Shown: positions 16,725 to 26,169, numbered from the stretch's first letter. The stretch is DNA of 64,000 bases from Thermoflexus sp042408815 (GCF_042408815.1 NZ_JBHOQR010000014.1:62001-126000), one strand, 5' to 3'. Made by a program: numbers and translations. Notes: a model not told the origin generated them from the letters alone.

Positions 16725-17807
16725 GTGGCCGATCGTAAAGTTCGTGTCGCCATCATCGGCGTGGGGAACTGCGCTTCCGCCCTGGTGCAGGGGGTATGGT
16801 ATTACCGCGATGTGCCCGACGACACCGTGGTCCCTGGCCTGATGCACATACGGCTGGGCCCCTATCACGTGCGGGACATCGAGTTCACGGCCGCCTTTGA
16901 TATCGACGTAAACAAGGTCGGCAAGGACCTGGCCGAGGCCATCTTCACCCCGCCCAACAACACCCTGAAGTTCGCCGACGTCCCGAAGCTGGGGGTGAAA
17001 GTTTACCGAGGCATGACCCATGATGGGATCGGCCGTTATCTCTCAGGCATCATCCGCAAGGCCCCCGGCCCTACGGACAACATCGTGCGGATCCTGAGAG
17101 ATACGGGCACTGATGTGGTGGTGAATTTCCTCCCTGTGGGCAGCGAAGAGGCCACCAAATGGTATGTGGAACAGGTACTGGATGCCGGCTGCGCCTTCGT
17201 GAACGGGATCCCGGTCTTCATCGCCCGCGAGCCCTACTGGCAGCACCGGTTCGAGGAGGCCGGCCTCCCCGTCATCGGGGACGATGTGAAATCCCAGGTG
17301 GGCGCCACTATCCTGCACCGGGTGCTCATGCAGTTATTCATTGAGCGGGGCGTGAAGGTCGAGCGGACCTATCAGCTGAACTTCGGGGGGAACACCGATT
17401 TCCTGAACATGCTTGAGCGGGAGCGCCTGGAATCCAAGAAGATCTCCAAGACCAGCGCGGTGACCAGCCTGATCCCTTACGAGCTGCCGCCGGAGAACAT
17501 CCACATCGGCCCCAGCGACTACGTGCCCTGGCTCCAGGACCGCAAATGGTGCTACATTCGAATCGAGGGGACCACTTTCGGCGGTGCGCCGATCCATCTG
17601 GAGGCGAAGCTGGAGGTGTGGGATAGCCCGAATTCGGCCGGGGTGGTGATCGATGCGGTGCGCTGTGCGAAGATCGCCCTGGACCGGGGGCTGAAGGGCG
17701 CCCTGATCGGCCCCTCTGCCTACTTTATGAAGTCACCGCCCCGACAATTCCCGGATCACATCGCGCGGCAAATGGTGGAGGATTTCATTGCCGGACGTGG
17801 GGTCTGA
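16725..17807 (+). CDS. ino1: Inositol-3-phosphate synthase (actinobacterial/archaeal type)
   Basis: The product is 360 residues from GTG 16725, with AGGAGG seven bases upstream. It converts glucose 6-phosphate to 1L-myo-inositol 3-phosphate using NAD. The N-terminal Rossmann motif is IGVGNCASALVQG; further family phrases include DVVVNFLPVGSEEATKWY, GDDVKSQVGATILHR and LNFGGNTDFLNM. The length fits the short prokaryotic class rather than the 500-residue eukaryotic one. The next two genes are an LpxL/PatA-like acyltransferase and a PimA-like glycosyltransferase, so the inositol is probably for phosphatidylinositol-type lipids. The stop overlaps the acyltransferase start by 20 bases. Confidence 0.93.
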   Translation: MADRKVRVAIIGVGNCASALVQGVWYYRDVPDDTVVPGLMHIRLGPYHVRDIEFTAAFDIDVNKVGKDLAEAIFTPPNNTLKFADVPKLGVKVYRGMTHDGIGRYLSGIIRKAPGPTDNIVRILRDTGTDVVVNFLPVGSEEATKWYVEQVLDAGCAFVNGIPVFIAREPYWQHRFEEAGLPVIGDDVKSQVGATILHRVLMQLFIERGVKVERTYQLNFGGNTDFLNMLERERLESKKISKTSAVTSLIPYELPPENIHIGPSDYVPWLQDRKWCYIRIEGTTFGGAPIHLEAKLEVWDSPNSAGVVIDAVRCAKIALDRGLKGALIGPSAYFMKSPPRQFPDHIARQMVEDFIAGRGV

Positions 17808-18681
17808 AGCCCTCGCCTGGATCGTTTATGGGCTTTTCCGGGGTCTCGGGGCGGCGGCCCTGATGCTGCCGCCCCGAACCGCTCATGATCTGGCGCTCCG
17901 CCTAGCGGACTTCTGGTATCCCCTCCTTCCCTCCGCCGCCGGGCTGCGAGACAACCTGGCCCATGTCCTGAGGGTTTCGCCGGAGGATCCCACGGCCCAC
18001 CAGGCGGCCCAGAAGGCCTTCCGGCTGCTCTGGCAAAATTATGTGGACCTCTTTCAAGCCCCTCGCCGCCATCCCTCCCAATGGTTTCCCCACATCCAGA
18101 TCGAAGGGTGGGAATACCTGGAAGAGATCCAGAAAGCCGGAAAGGGAGCGATCGCTGTCAGCGCCCATTACGGCCACGTGGAATGGGGCCTGCAATTCCT
18201 GGGGGCCAGCGGGCTCCCAGCCCTGGCGGTTGCAGAGCCTGTGCGTCCTCCGGCCATGTTCCGGTATCTCTGCCGCCTGCGCAGCGCCCATGGACTCCGA
18301 CTGATCCCCGCCAATGGAGCGCTGCGGGTAGTATTCCGAACCCTGCAGCAGGGCGGGATCATCGCGCTGGCGATGGATCGGGATACCACAGGGAGCGGTC
18401 GGGTGTATTCTTTTTTAGGGGAACCCGCGTGGTTGCCCGACGGATACGCCGAGCTGGCCATCCGCCGGGGAGTTCCGGTGCTCCCCGCCTTCGCCCGGCG
18501 GGAGGGAGCGGGTGTTCGCCTACAGATCTGGCCCCCTCTTCACCCAGCCGGGAAGTCCGAGCAGGACCGGGAGAAGCTGGTCGCTCAGGTCCTGGAAATC
18601 TTCGCCCAGGTCCTTCAGGAGGTCCCAGACCAATGGGTGCTGACCACGCCGATCTGGGGGATCGCCTCCCGGCGCTCATGA
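17788..18681 (+). CDS. LpxL/PatA-like lipid acyltransferase
   Basis: The product is 297 residues from TTG 17788, chosen because GGAGG lies six bases upstream; a GTG at 17797 is the alternative. It belongs to the HtrB/LpxL acyltransferase family: the catalytic HX4E motif is in SAHYGHVEW, followed by RGVPVLPAF-type strands. In actinobacteria the relative PatA acylates the mannose of phosphatidylinositol mannosides; in Gram-negatives LpxL acylates lipid A. Placement between ino1 and a PimA-like gene favours the glycolipid role. The N-terminal hydrophobic segment suggests membrane association. The substrate is inferred. Confidence 0.82.
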   Translation: MPDVGSEALAWIVYGLFRGLGAAALMLPPRTAHDLALRLADFWYPLLPSAAGLRDNLAHVLRVSPEDPTAHQAAQKAFRLLWQNYVDLFQAPRRHPSQWFPHIQIEGWEYLEEIQKAGKGAIAVSAHYGHVEWGLQFLGASGLPALAVAEPVRPPAMFRYLCRLRSAHGLRLIPANGALRVVFRTLQQGGIIALAMDRDTTGSGRVYSFLGEPAWLPDGYAELAIRRGVPVLPAFARREGAGVRLQIWPPLHPAGKSEQDREKLVAQVLEIFAQVLQEVPDQWVLTTPIWGIASRRS

Positions 18682-18770
18682 GCAGTGGCGTTCCCATTTC
18701 GGGAGAAGGCCAGGGGTCTAACTTCCGAGCCTCAAAACCTTAACGGTGGTTCGGCGAGGGCTTCTCACCG

Positions 18771-19925
18771 ATGCGCATCGCCCTCGTATCCCCTTACGAT
18801 TTCGCGGTGCCCGGCGGGGTGAACAATCACATCGCCCATCTGGCCCAGAGCCTGCAGCGCCTGGGCCATGAAGCTTATATCATTGCCCCCGCCTCGGACG
18901 GGCGAATCAGTGGGGACGGATTCATCAACGCCTCGGCCTCCGTGATTGCTTTTCCTTTCGCCGGCTCCATCGCCCGGATCACCCTCTCCCCACGCCTCTA
19001 CCGCCGGATCAAAGCGATCCTTCAATCCGGCGCCTACGATGTGCTTCACCTCCACGAACCCCTGACCCCGGCGCTCCCTCTCGCCGTGTTGAGGCACCGA
19101 GATCTGGTGCCGCAGGCCATCGCGGTGGGCACTTTCCATGCTTATCGGGAGGTCAGCCGGACCTATTACTACGGGAAGCCGCTGCTGCGACGGTTTTTCA
19201 AACGGCTGGATGGATGCATCGCTGTCTCCGAGGCCGCCCGGCAATACCATATGCGCTACTTCCCAGCGGACTATGTGGTGATCCCGAATGGGATTGATTA
19301 TGCGCGCTTTGCAGATCCGGCGCTCCGCCCCCCGGAACCATTCGCGGACGGCCGTCCGACCATCCTCTTCGTAGGTCGGCTGGAGCGGCGCAAGGGGCTG
19401 CGGTATCTCCTGGAGGCCTTCGCCCGGGTGCAGGCCCGATGCCCGGAGGCCCGCCTGCTGGTGGTGGGCGCCTTCGGACGGGCGGAGAAGGCCCCTTACG
19501 TCGCCCAGGCCTGGGCCCTGCGTCTGCGCAACGTCCGCTTCATCGGCTATATCCCCGATGAGGAGCTGCCCCGTTATTATCGGGCGGCCACGGTGTTCTG
19601 CGCGCCCTCCATCGGCATGGAGAGCTTCGGCATCGTGCTCCTGGAGGCAATGGCTGCCGGCGTCCCGGTTGTGGCCACCGATATCCCGGGCTACAACGAG
19701 GTGGTCGAAAACGGCGTCCAGGGCTTCTTAGTTCCCCCGGAGGATCCGGATGCGCTGGCGAATGCCCTCTTACAGGTGCTGCGGGATCCCGCCCTTCGCG
19801 CATCGATGGGGGAAGCGGGCCGCCGTCGGGCCCAACAGTATGACTGGAATGAGATCGCCCGCCGGGTGGTGGATTTTTACCAAGAAGTGCAGGAGAAGGT
19901 GCGACGCGGGGCCAGGGGTGTGTGA
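18771..19925 (+). CDS. PimA-like GT4 glycosyltransferase
   Basis: The product is 384 residues, GT-B fold, GT4 family. The N-terminal acceptor domain starts MRIALVSPYDFAVPGGVNNH, very like PimA, the GDP-mannose:phosphatidylinositol mannosyltransferase. The C-terminal donor domain has FVGRLERRKGL and the EX7E motif (ESFGIVLLEAMAAG). It probably puts a sugar on an inositol lipid at the inner membrane face. It follows ino1 and the acyltransferase on the same strand after 89 bp. No phosphatidylinositol synthase gene is in the window, so the acceptor is an inference from the neighbours. Confidence 0.82.
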   Translation: MRIALVSPYDFAVPGGVNNHIAHLAQSLQRLGHEAYIIAPASDGRISGDGFINASASVIAFPFAGSIARITLSPRLYRRIKAILQSGAYDVLHLHEPLTPALPLAVLRHRDLVPQAIAVGTFHAYREVSRTYYYGKPLLRRFFKRLDGCIAVSEAARQYHMRYFPADYVVIPNGIDYARFADPALRPPEPFADGRPTILFVGRLERRKGLRYLLEAFARVQARCPEARLLVVGAFGRAEKAPYVAQAWALRLRNVRFIGYIPDEELPRYYRAATVFCAPSIGMESFGIVLLEAMAAGVPVVATDIPGYNEVVENGVQGFLVPPEDPDALANALLQVLRDPALRASMGEAGRRRAQQYDWNEIARRVVDFYQEVQEKVRRGARGV

Positions 19926-20006
19926 GCGCTTTCAAGAAAAACGGCCAAGCCAGCCCTCGAAAGGGACCAACCGTAGAGCTCATCCGTGAAAAGGCAGGAG
20001 GGTTTG

Positions 20007-20441
20007 ATGGCCACCTGGGGATGGGTGGAATACGATCCGGAAACCGATGCCCTGCACTTGTGCTGGAAGGGAATGCCTGAGGGATCCATCCGAATGGAGA
20101 TCCGGGGGGAGGAAGGGAGGCTCACGATCGCCCCACTGCGGAAATGGCGTCCGATTCTGGAGGCCCTGGGGCTCTCCCCGGAGGTGAGGGGTTCTCCCGC
20201 GGGATGGATCGGCGTAGATTCCAGTATGATCAGCGCGGTTCGTTACGACGCGGAGCGGGGCATCCTGGAGGTCGCCTTCAACAAAGGCGTGTATCTCTAT
20301 TTTGGGGTTCCTCAGGAGATTTTCGAGGAGCTCCTACGGGCGGACTCGAAGGGGCGCTATATGCGCCAGCACATCATCGATCGCTATCCATGGATCCGAA
20401 AGAGCCGGCTGCGTCTTTCCGCCACCTCTGCTCCCGATTAG
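20007..20441 (+). CDS. KTSC-domain protein
   Basis: The product is 144 residues from ATG 20007 (GGAGGG upstream); a GTG at 19986 lies before that ribosome site and was not chosen. The C-terminal half matches the KTSC domain: DSSMISAVRYD, then LEVAFNKGVYLYFGVPQEIF and RADSKGRYMRQHI. In other proteins this short domain sits at the end of lysyl-tRNA synthetases or alone; its role is unknown. The N-terminal half (WGWVEYDPETDALHL) is beta-rich and not recognised. It stands alone after the PimA-like gene. Confidence 0.75.
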   Translation: MATWGWVEYDPETDALHLCWKGMPEGSIRMEIRGEEGRLTIAPLRKWRPILEALGLSPEVRGSPAGWIGVDSSMISAVRYDAERGILEVAFNKGVYLYFGVPQEIFEELLRADSKGRYMRQHIIDRYPWIRKSRLRLSATSAPD

Positions 20442-20765
20442 CCCCCTTTCCCTGCGAAGGCCCTCCGCCATAAACTGGGAACAGGAGATTGTGCCCGTGG
20501 GATAAGCAACTCGAGAGGATCGAGGGCGCGTTCAGGCCACCACTGGAAGATGGCGCGATGCGGGAGATCGAGTTATCCCTGCAGGCCCGATCGGAACCGC
20601 CCGCATTCCGCCTGGGACCCTGAAATCATGTGGCAGGTCGAAACGGAGATCCTGGCGCAGGAGTTCAGGGGAGAGGCGCTCAGGAGGTTGGGGGCCGGAG
20701 GCCATCTTCGAGGGCTGCCCGGCCCTCCGCATCCAGATGGCATGATCCCTTCCCGGAGTCCTGCG
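20442..20765 (+). other. Intergenic region before threonine aldolase
   Basis: About 320 bp. A frame open from 20550 runs into ltaE but its composition is not protein-like before 20742. No convincing promoter pair, terminator or RNA gene is seen. Confidence 0.5.
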
Positions 20766-21833
20766 ATGCTGAATGGGTGGATCGATTTACGCAGCGATAC
20801 GGTCACCCATCCCACGCCGGCCATGCGGGAGGCCATGGCCCGGGCGGAGGTGGGAGATGATGTGTTTGAGGAGGATCCCACGGTGCGGCGCCTGGAGGAA
20901 GCCGCCGCCGAACGGATGGGGAAGGAGGCCGCTCTCTTGGTGGCCAGCGGCACCATGGCCAATCTGGTGTCCCTTCTCACCCACTGCGGCCGGGGAGATG
21001 AGGTGATCGTGGGCGACCAGGCCCATACCTTCCTCTCCGAGGTCGGGGGAATGGCCGCCCTGGGGGGCATTCATCCCCGCCCGATCCCCAACCAACCCGA
21101 CGGCACCCTGCGGCTGGAAGACATCGAGGCAGCCATCCGGACGGAGGATGTGCATCATCCCCGCACGCGGCTGATCGCCCTGGAGAACACCCACAACCGG
21201 TGCATGGGCGCCGCGCTACCGCCGGAATATATGGCCCGGGTCCGCGCCCTGGCCGATTGCCACGGCCTGAAAGTGCACGTGGATGGCGCGCGGATCTTCA
21301 ACGCCGCCGTCGCCCTGGGCGTCCCAGCGGCGGAACTGGCCCGCCATGCGGACACGGTGACCTTTTGCCTCAGCAAGGGGTTATGCGCCCCTGTGGGCTC
21401 CCTGATCTGTGGTCCCCGGGAGTTCATCCGGGAAGCCCGTCGGATCCGCAAAATGGTCGGAGGAGGGATGCGACAGGCCGGCGTGCTGGCCGCCGCCGGG
21501 CTGGTGGCCCTGGAAACGATGGTGGATCGGCTGGCCGAGGACCACCAGCGGGCCCGCTGGCTCGCCGAGGGGCTGGCGGAGATCCCCGGAATCCGGCTCG
21601 AGGTCCATCGGGTGCAAACCAACATCGTGATCTTCGAGCTGGATCCCCGTCTTCCGCTGGCGGATGAGGCATTCCTGGGCGCGCTGGCGGACCATCGGGT
21701 TCAGATCCTGCGGTGGGGTCCTCGGCGCTTCCGGGCGGTGACCCATTACTGGATCGACGACAACGATATCGATCGCGCGCTGCATGCTGTTGCAGAAGTG
21801 ATCGGCAACGCATCCCGGCGTATATCGGTGTAG
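20766..21833 (+). CDS. ltaE: Low-specificity L-threonine aldolase
   Basis: The product is 355 residues from ATG 20766 with GGAG upstream; ATG 20742 would add eight residues. It is a PLP-dependent fold-type I enzyme that splits L-threonine or L-allo-threonine to glycine and acetaldehyde. Family signatures are IDLRSDTVTHPTPAMREAM at the start, GDDVFEEDPTV, HVDGARIFNA, and the PLP lysine in FCLSKGLCAPVGS. The active-site His and Arg positions look intact. The broken corA remnant follows 47 bp downstream. Confidence 0.93.
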   Translation: MLNGWIDLRSDTVTHPTPAMREAMARAEVGDDVFEEDPTVRRLEEAAAERMGKEAALLVASGTMANLVSLLTHCGRGDEVIVGDQAHTFLSEVGGMAALGGIHPRPIPNQPDGTLRLEDIEAAIRTEDVHHPRTRLIALENTHNRCMGAALPPEYMARVRALADCHGLKVHVDGARIFNAAVALGVPAAELARHADTVTFCLSKGLCAPVGSLICGPREFIREARRIRKMVGGGMRQAGVLAAAGLVALETMVDRLAEDHQRARWLAEGLAEIPGIRLEVHRVQTNIVIFELDPRLPLADEAFLGALADHRVQILRWGPRRFRAVTHYWIDDNDIDRALHAVAEVIGNASRRISV

Positions 21834-21880
21834 CAGCACCCCCATGATGATCGCCTTCCACTGGCTAGGTTCCCCAGCGA

Positions 21881-22375
21881 ATGGATCCGGTGACGCCGGA
21901 ATCGCTCCGGAGGGCCATCGCGCAGGCCGATGGGTTCCTCTGGCTGGATCTTTGTCCGCCGGAGGAGACCGATCGAGAACGGCTTCGGGAGGCGCTGGAG
22001 GAGGCCTTCCGGGACTGGGAGCGGCCAAAGCTGGATGTTTACCCAGATCATTATTTCGTGGTCTTTTCTTCAGGATCTATGTGACCGTTTGGTGCGATGG
22101 ACGGAGCGTATCGATCTGTACCGGGACATGCTCTCCGGTGCTCTGGAGAGCTATCTCTCCATCCAGTCCAACCGGTTGAACGAGATCGTGAAGGTCCTGA
22201 CTATCGCCTCGATCATCCTGATGGCGAACGCCCTTATCGCCGGGATCGACGGGATGAACTTCCGGTATATGCCGGAGCTGGAATGGCCATAGGGTATCCG
22301 ATGGCGCTCCTCATGATGGCCGGAGTCAGCGCGGGGCTGGCCTTCTTTTGCCGGCGGCGGGGATGGCTGGGATTC
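21881..22375 (+). pseudogene. corA: Decayed CorA-type Mg/Co transporter
   Basis: Three pieces of one CorA protein lie in two frames. 21881-22070 encodes an N-terminal piece (GFLWLDLCPPEETDRERL, RPKLDVYPDHYFVVF). From about 22075 another frame gives the C-terminal stalk and first membrane helix (ERIDLYRDMLSGALESYLS, SNRLNEIVKVLT, GMNFRYMPELEWP, then stop). The last helix continues in the first frame (IGYPMALLMM to RRRGW, ending near 22375). Roughly 140 central residues are missing, so this is an internal deletion plus frameshifts, not a sequencing slip alone. The GMN signature survives, preceded by Asp instead of the usual Tyr. Confidence 0.85.
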
Positions 22376-22448
22376 GAAACAGGGCAGGGGCTGCCGGGCT
22401 CTGGACGGGGAGAGGGAAAAGCCCAAGCTCCTCCTGACCTTCCCGGGG

Positions 22449-23285
22449 TCACGGGAGAAATGCATCTCGAACGGATAGGCCGGAAATCGAGATCGCCTCG
22501 CGGAGCGTCCGCACAAACGCTGAGAGGGCTTCCTCATCAAAGCCGGAGGCTTCCCCAAGCTGGAGCAGGGCGCTGCCGATAATCAGGCCATCGGCCTCCG
22601 GGGCCAGCGCCCGGACGTGCTCCGGTCGAGAGATCCCGAAGCCCAGGGCAACCGGCACGCCGTTCGCAGCCCGGCGAGCCCGCCGCAGATGAGTGACCAC
22701 ATCGACCGGCAAACGATCCCGCGCCCCCGTGATCCCCGTCACGGAAACCAGGTAGAGGAAGCCCGTGGCGGTCGCCGCGAGCCGGGCCAGCCGCTCATCC
22801 GGCGTGGTGGGCGCCGCCAGGGGCACCCAGGCCAGACCCAGCGCGCCGGCCGCGACCTGGAGCTCCTCCGCCTCCTCCAGCGGGAGATCCGGCACGATCA
22901 GCCCATGGATTCCTGCCTGAATCGCCTCCGCGAGGAAACGTGGGATCCCCCAAGCCATGACCGGGTTGATATAAGTCATCAAGCACAGGGGCCGTCGGAC
23001 CCCCATAGCTCGCAGCCGGGCGGCCGCCTCCAAGACGTGGGGGGTGCGCACCCCGCGCTCCAGCGCGCGCTGTGTGGCCCGCTGGATCACCGGGCCATCG
23101 GCCAGGGGGTCGGAGAACGGCAGGCCCAGCTCGATGAGATCGGCACCGGCCTCCGCCAGGGCGGCCACGATCTGAATCGAGGCCTCAAGGTCCGGGTAGC
23201 CTACCGGCCAGTAAAAGATCAGTGCTGGACGTCCCTGCGCCTGGGCCCGGCAGAACGCTTCCCGCACCGCTTCGATTCCGCTCAT
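22449..23285 (-). CDS. trpA: Tryptophan synthase alpha chain
   Basis: The product is 278 residues, TIM barrel. It cleaves indole-3-glycerol phosphate to indole and glyceraldehyde 3-phosphate and channels indole to TrpB. Signatures: the catalytic Glu in DLIELGLPFSDPLADGPVIQ, the catalytic Asp in IVPDLPLEE, and GFGIS near the phosphate site. It is the last gene of the trp operon, 24 bp after trpB, and ends about 70 bp from the convergent corA remnant. Confidence 0.97.
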   Translation of the reverse strand: MSGIEAVREAFCRAQAQGRPALIFYWPVGYPDLEASIQIVAALAEAGADLIELGLPFSDPLADGPVIQRATQRALERGVRTPHVLEAAARLRAMGVRRPLCLMTYINPVMAWGIPRFLAEAIQAGIHGLIVPDLPLEEAEELQVAAGALGLAWVPLAAPTTPDERLARLAATATGFLYLVSVTGITGARDRLPVDVVTHLRRARRAANGVPVALGFGISRPEHVRALAPEADGLIIGSALLQLGEASGFDEEALSAFVRTLREAISISGLSVRDAFLP

Positions 23286-23309
23286 GTTCGTCCCTCCCCT
23301 TTGCGGGCT

Positions 23310-24566
23310 TCACCCCGAGCGCTCGGGCTTCCCCATCGCCTCCCCCTCTCCCAGTGTCCTCGCCACCGTCTCCAGGTCCTTATCCCCCCGCCCGGAGAGG
23401 TTCACCAGGATCCAGAGGCCCGGCCGTGCCCGGGCGAGGCGCATGGCCTCAGCCACCGCATGGGCGGATTCCAGGGCCGGGAGGATCCCCTCCAGCCGCG
23501 CCAGCGCCTGAAAGGCGTCCAGCGCCTCCGCATCGGTGACCGCCGTGTAACGGACCCGATTTCGATCCCGCAACCAGGCATGCTCGGGGCCCACCGCTGG
23601 GTAATCCAGGCCGGCGGAGATCGAGTGGGTATCCAAGATCTGCCCCCATGGATCCTGCAACACGTAGGTGCGAGCCCCGTGGAGAACACCTACACGGCCC
23701 CGCTCGCCGTCGGCGAAGCGGGCGGCATGGCGGCCCGTGGGGATCCCCTCCCCGCCCGCTTCCACCCCCACCAGCTCCACCGGATCCTCCAGGAAAGCAG
23801 CGAAGAGGCCGATGGCGTTGCTCCCCCCGCCCACGCATGCAACCGCCACATCGGGCAGCCGCCCGAACTGATTCAGCATCTGCGCGCGGGCTTCGACGCC
23901 GATCACCGATTGAAAGGTGCGGACAATCAGAGGATACGGATGGGGCCCCGTGGCAGAGCCCAATAGATAATGGGTAGTGCGCACGTTGGTCACCCAGTCC
24001 CGGATGGCTTCGTTGATGGCATCCTTCAGTGTCCGCGAACCGACATCCACCGGGCGCACCTCCGCGCCGAGCAATTGCATCCGAAACACGTTCGGCCGCT
24101 GACGGGCTATATCGGCTGTTCCCATGTAGATCACGCACTCCAGGCCGAGGAGGGCGCAGGCCGTGGCCGTGGCCACTCCGTGCTGGCCTGCTCCGGTCTC
24201 CGCCACCACCCGCCGCTTGCCCAGGCGCTTCGCCAGCAAGGCCTGGCCCAGGGCGTTATTGATCTTATGAGCCCCCGTGTGCGCCAGGTCCTCCCGTTTG
24301 AGGAAGATCCGCGTGCCTACCGTCTCGCCGAGCCGCCGGGCCTCCGTCAGGGGGGTGGGCCGGCCGACATAGGTGCGCAGAAGGCCTTCAAATTCCCTCT
24401 GGAACTCTGGATCCTCCACGGCCTCGCGGAATGCCACCTCCAATTCCTCCAAGGCAGGGATCAGGGTCTCCGGAACATATCGCCCACCGTAAGGCCCGAA
24501 ATAACCCCGGCGCTCCTGAACAGGGGGAGGAACCCACGGAATCCGCACGCTTGCTGCGACAGCCAT
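23310..24566 (-). CDS. trpB: Tryptophan synthase beta chain
   Basis: The product is 418 residues, PLP-dependent, condensing indole with L-serine. The PLP lysine is in HTGAHKINNALGQ; the N-terminal phrase GYFGPYGGRYVPETL and the Ser-rich GGGSNAIGLF phosphate loop are TrpB1-type, not the TrpB2 variant. It lies between trpF and trpA in the trp operon. Confidence 0.97.
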   Translation of the reverse strand: MAVAASVRIPWVPPPVQERRGYFGPYGGRYVPETLIPALEELEVAFREAVEDPEFQREFEGLLRTYVGRPTPLTEARRLGETVGTRIFLKREDLAHTGAHKINNALGQALLAKRLGKRRVVAETGAGQHGVATATACALLGLECVIYMGTADIARQRPNVFRMQLLGAEVRPVDVGSRTLKDAINEAIRDWVTNVRTTHYLLGSATGPHPYPLIVRTFQSVIGVEARAQMLNQFGRLPDVAVACVGGGSNAIGLFAAFLEDPVELVGVEAGGEGIPTGRHAARFADGERGRVGVLHGARTYVLQDPWGQILDTHSISAGLDYPAVGPEHAWLRDRNRVRYTAVTDAEALDAFQALARLEGILPALESAHAVAEAMRLARARPGLWILVNLSGRGDKDLETVARTLGEGEAMGKPERSG

Positions 24567-24618
24567 CCGCGCTCACCTCCGCGCCGAAATGGAAAATGAA
24601 GGGGATCCAGCCCGCGCG

Positions 24619-25299
24619 TCAACGGCCACCGGGGAACACCTCCTGAAAAGCCTTGCGGGCGCGGGCGACAAAGGCCCACACTTTCTCGGGATCCTTCCGC
24701 CCGGGTTCCTGTTCCACGCCGGATGATACATCCACCCCCCACGGACAGACCTGGACAATCGCATCCGCGACATTCTCGGGGGTCAGCCCCCCGCCGAGGA
24801 GCAATCGATGGGTCCGCGCCCATGCCGCCGCGACCGCCCAGTCCGCCCGCTGACCGGTTCCCCCATACGCGGTCGGATGCCAGGCGTCCACCCCCAGCGT
24901 CGGCCCGTCGGGCAGCTGACTCCGGTAACGCTCCGGATCCGGGAGATCCACCGGGATCCCATCGGAAGACCGGATCCGCAGGCGCAGGACCTTATACGCG
25001 CGATCGGCCAGGGCGGCCACGATCTCCGGGGTCTCCTCCCCATGGAGCTGGGCCCAATCCAGACCGATGCGCGCCATCAGCCATCGCACTCGGGAGATCG
25101 GTTCGTTGACGAACACCCCCACCAACCGGATATGGGGGGCTTCGCGACGGACGACCGTGGCGATAGCGGCCGCCTGCTCGGGAGAGATGAAACGGGGGCT
25201 TTTCGGATACAGCACGAAGCCCAGGGCATCCGCCCCCGCCGCGATGGCCATCTGCGCATCCTCCAGACCGGTGATCCCGCAGATCTTCACGAACCCCAT
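24619..25299 (-). CDS. trpF: Phosphoribosylanthranilate isomerase
   Basis: The product is 226 residues from ATG 25299, chosen because GAGGAGG precedes it and the protein then begins with the family start MGFVKICGIT (catalytic Cys7). It isomerises N-(5'-phosphoribosyl)anthranilate in the third step of tryptophan synthesis. GFVLYPKSPRFI and the phosphate-binding LLLGGGLTPENV are visible, and GVDVSSGVE ends the barrel. Its start overlaps the trpC end by 13 bases. Confidence 0.96.
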   Translation of the reverse strand: MGFVKICGITGLEDAQMAIAAGADALGFVLYPKSPRFISPEQAAAIATVVRREAPHIRLVGVFVNEPISRVRWLMARIGLDWAQLHGEETPEIVAALADRAYKVLRLRIRSSDGIPVDLPDPERYRSQLPDGPTLGVDAWHPTAYGGTGQRADWAVAAAWARTHRLLLGGGLTPENVADAIVQVCPWGVDVSSGVEQEPGRKDPEKVWAFVARARKAFQEVFPGGR

Positions 25300-26168
25300 C
25301 CCCGGCCTCCTCGGTTCGCAGGACAACGGCTTGCGGAGGAAGGCAAGGGCGCGATTCCTCCTTCGACCAGCCATCGAACACGCCGGGCCACCGCCTCGAA
25401 ATCGAAACCACTCGGGCTCACGCCCGCCTCCACCAGCGCTTCCCCGATCAGCACGGCATCATAGCCCAGGGCAGCCATCTCCCCCACATCCTCCGGAGAC
25501 CGCAGTCCGCTCTCCGCAACGGTCCGGACCCCGGAGGGGATCCGGGGGCGCAACCGGGCAGATACGGTTCGATCCACCTGAAGGGTGCGCAGATCGCGAT
25601 GATTGATCCCGACCACCCGGGCCCCGGCTTTCAGAGCCTGTTCCAGCTCCTCCTCTCGATGGACTTCCACGAGGGCCGTCATTCCCAGGGACGCCGATAG
25701 CGCGATCAGATCGATCAGCTGCGCAGGCTCCAGCGCGGCCACGATCAGGAGCACCGCATCCGCCCCAGCTGCCCGGGCTTCATACACGTGATAAGGGTCC
25801 AGGGTAAAGTCCTTGCGCAGAATGGGAACTTCAGGGAACGCCCGACGGATCGCCTGCAGGTGGGCCAAGTCCCCCTGGAAGAACCGCGTATCCGTGAGCA
25901 CCGAGAGGGCCGAAGCCCCAGCCTGGGTGTAAACCCGGGCCAGGGCCACCGGATCAACGGTCGGGGCAATAGGTCCCCGCGAGGGAGAGGCCCGCTTGAT
26001 CTCCGCGATCAGAGCCGGTCGATCCCCGTGCCGGAGGAGGACCGCGGCGAAATCCCGTGCGGGCGGGGCCGCTTCCGCCTCCGCCCGCACGATCGCCAGC
26101 GGTCGCCTTTGCATCCGCTCGGCCAGTTCCTCCCGCTTCCAGGCCAGGATCTTTTCCAGCTCGGACAT
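25287..26168 (-). CDS. trpC: Indole-3-glycerol phosphate synthase
   Basis: The product is 293 residues. It closes the indole ring. Catalytic Lys and Glu are in LIAEIKRASPSRG and RKDFTLDPYHVYEARAAGAD; the C-terminal VAESGLRSPEDV is typical. The final 20 residues (CPANRGGRGWGS region) are an irregular tail that overlaps trpF. It starts 1 bp after the trpD stop, so the two are probably coupled. Confidence 0.96.
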   Translation of the reverse strand: MSELEKILAWKREELAERMQRRPLAIVRAEAEAAPPARDFAAVLLRHGDRPALIAEIKRASPSRGPIAPTVDPVALARVYTQAGASALSVLTDTRFFQGDLAHLQAIRRAFPEVPILRKDFTLDPYHVYEARAAGADAVLLIVAALEPAQLIDLIALSASLGMTALVEVHREEELEQALKAGARVVGINHRDLRTLQVDRTVSARLRPRIPSGVRTVAESGLRSPEDVGEMAALGYDAVLIGEALVEAGVSPSGFDFEAVARRVRWLVEGGIAPLPSSASRCPANRGGRGWGS

Positions 26169-26169
26169 C

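Noticed and set aside
22617..23966. A 449-codon plus-strand frame opposite trpA and trpB
   Set aside because: Both trp genes are certain on the minus strand; the frame has no protein-like motifs.
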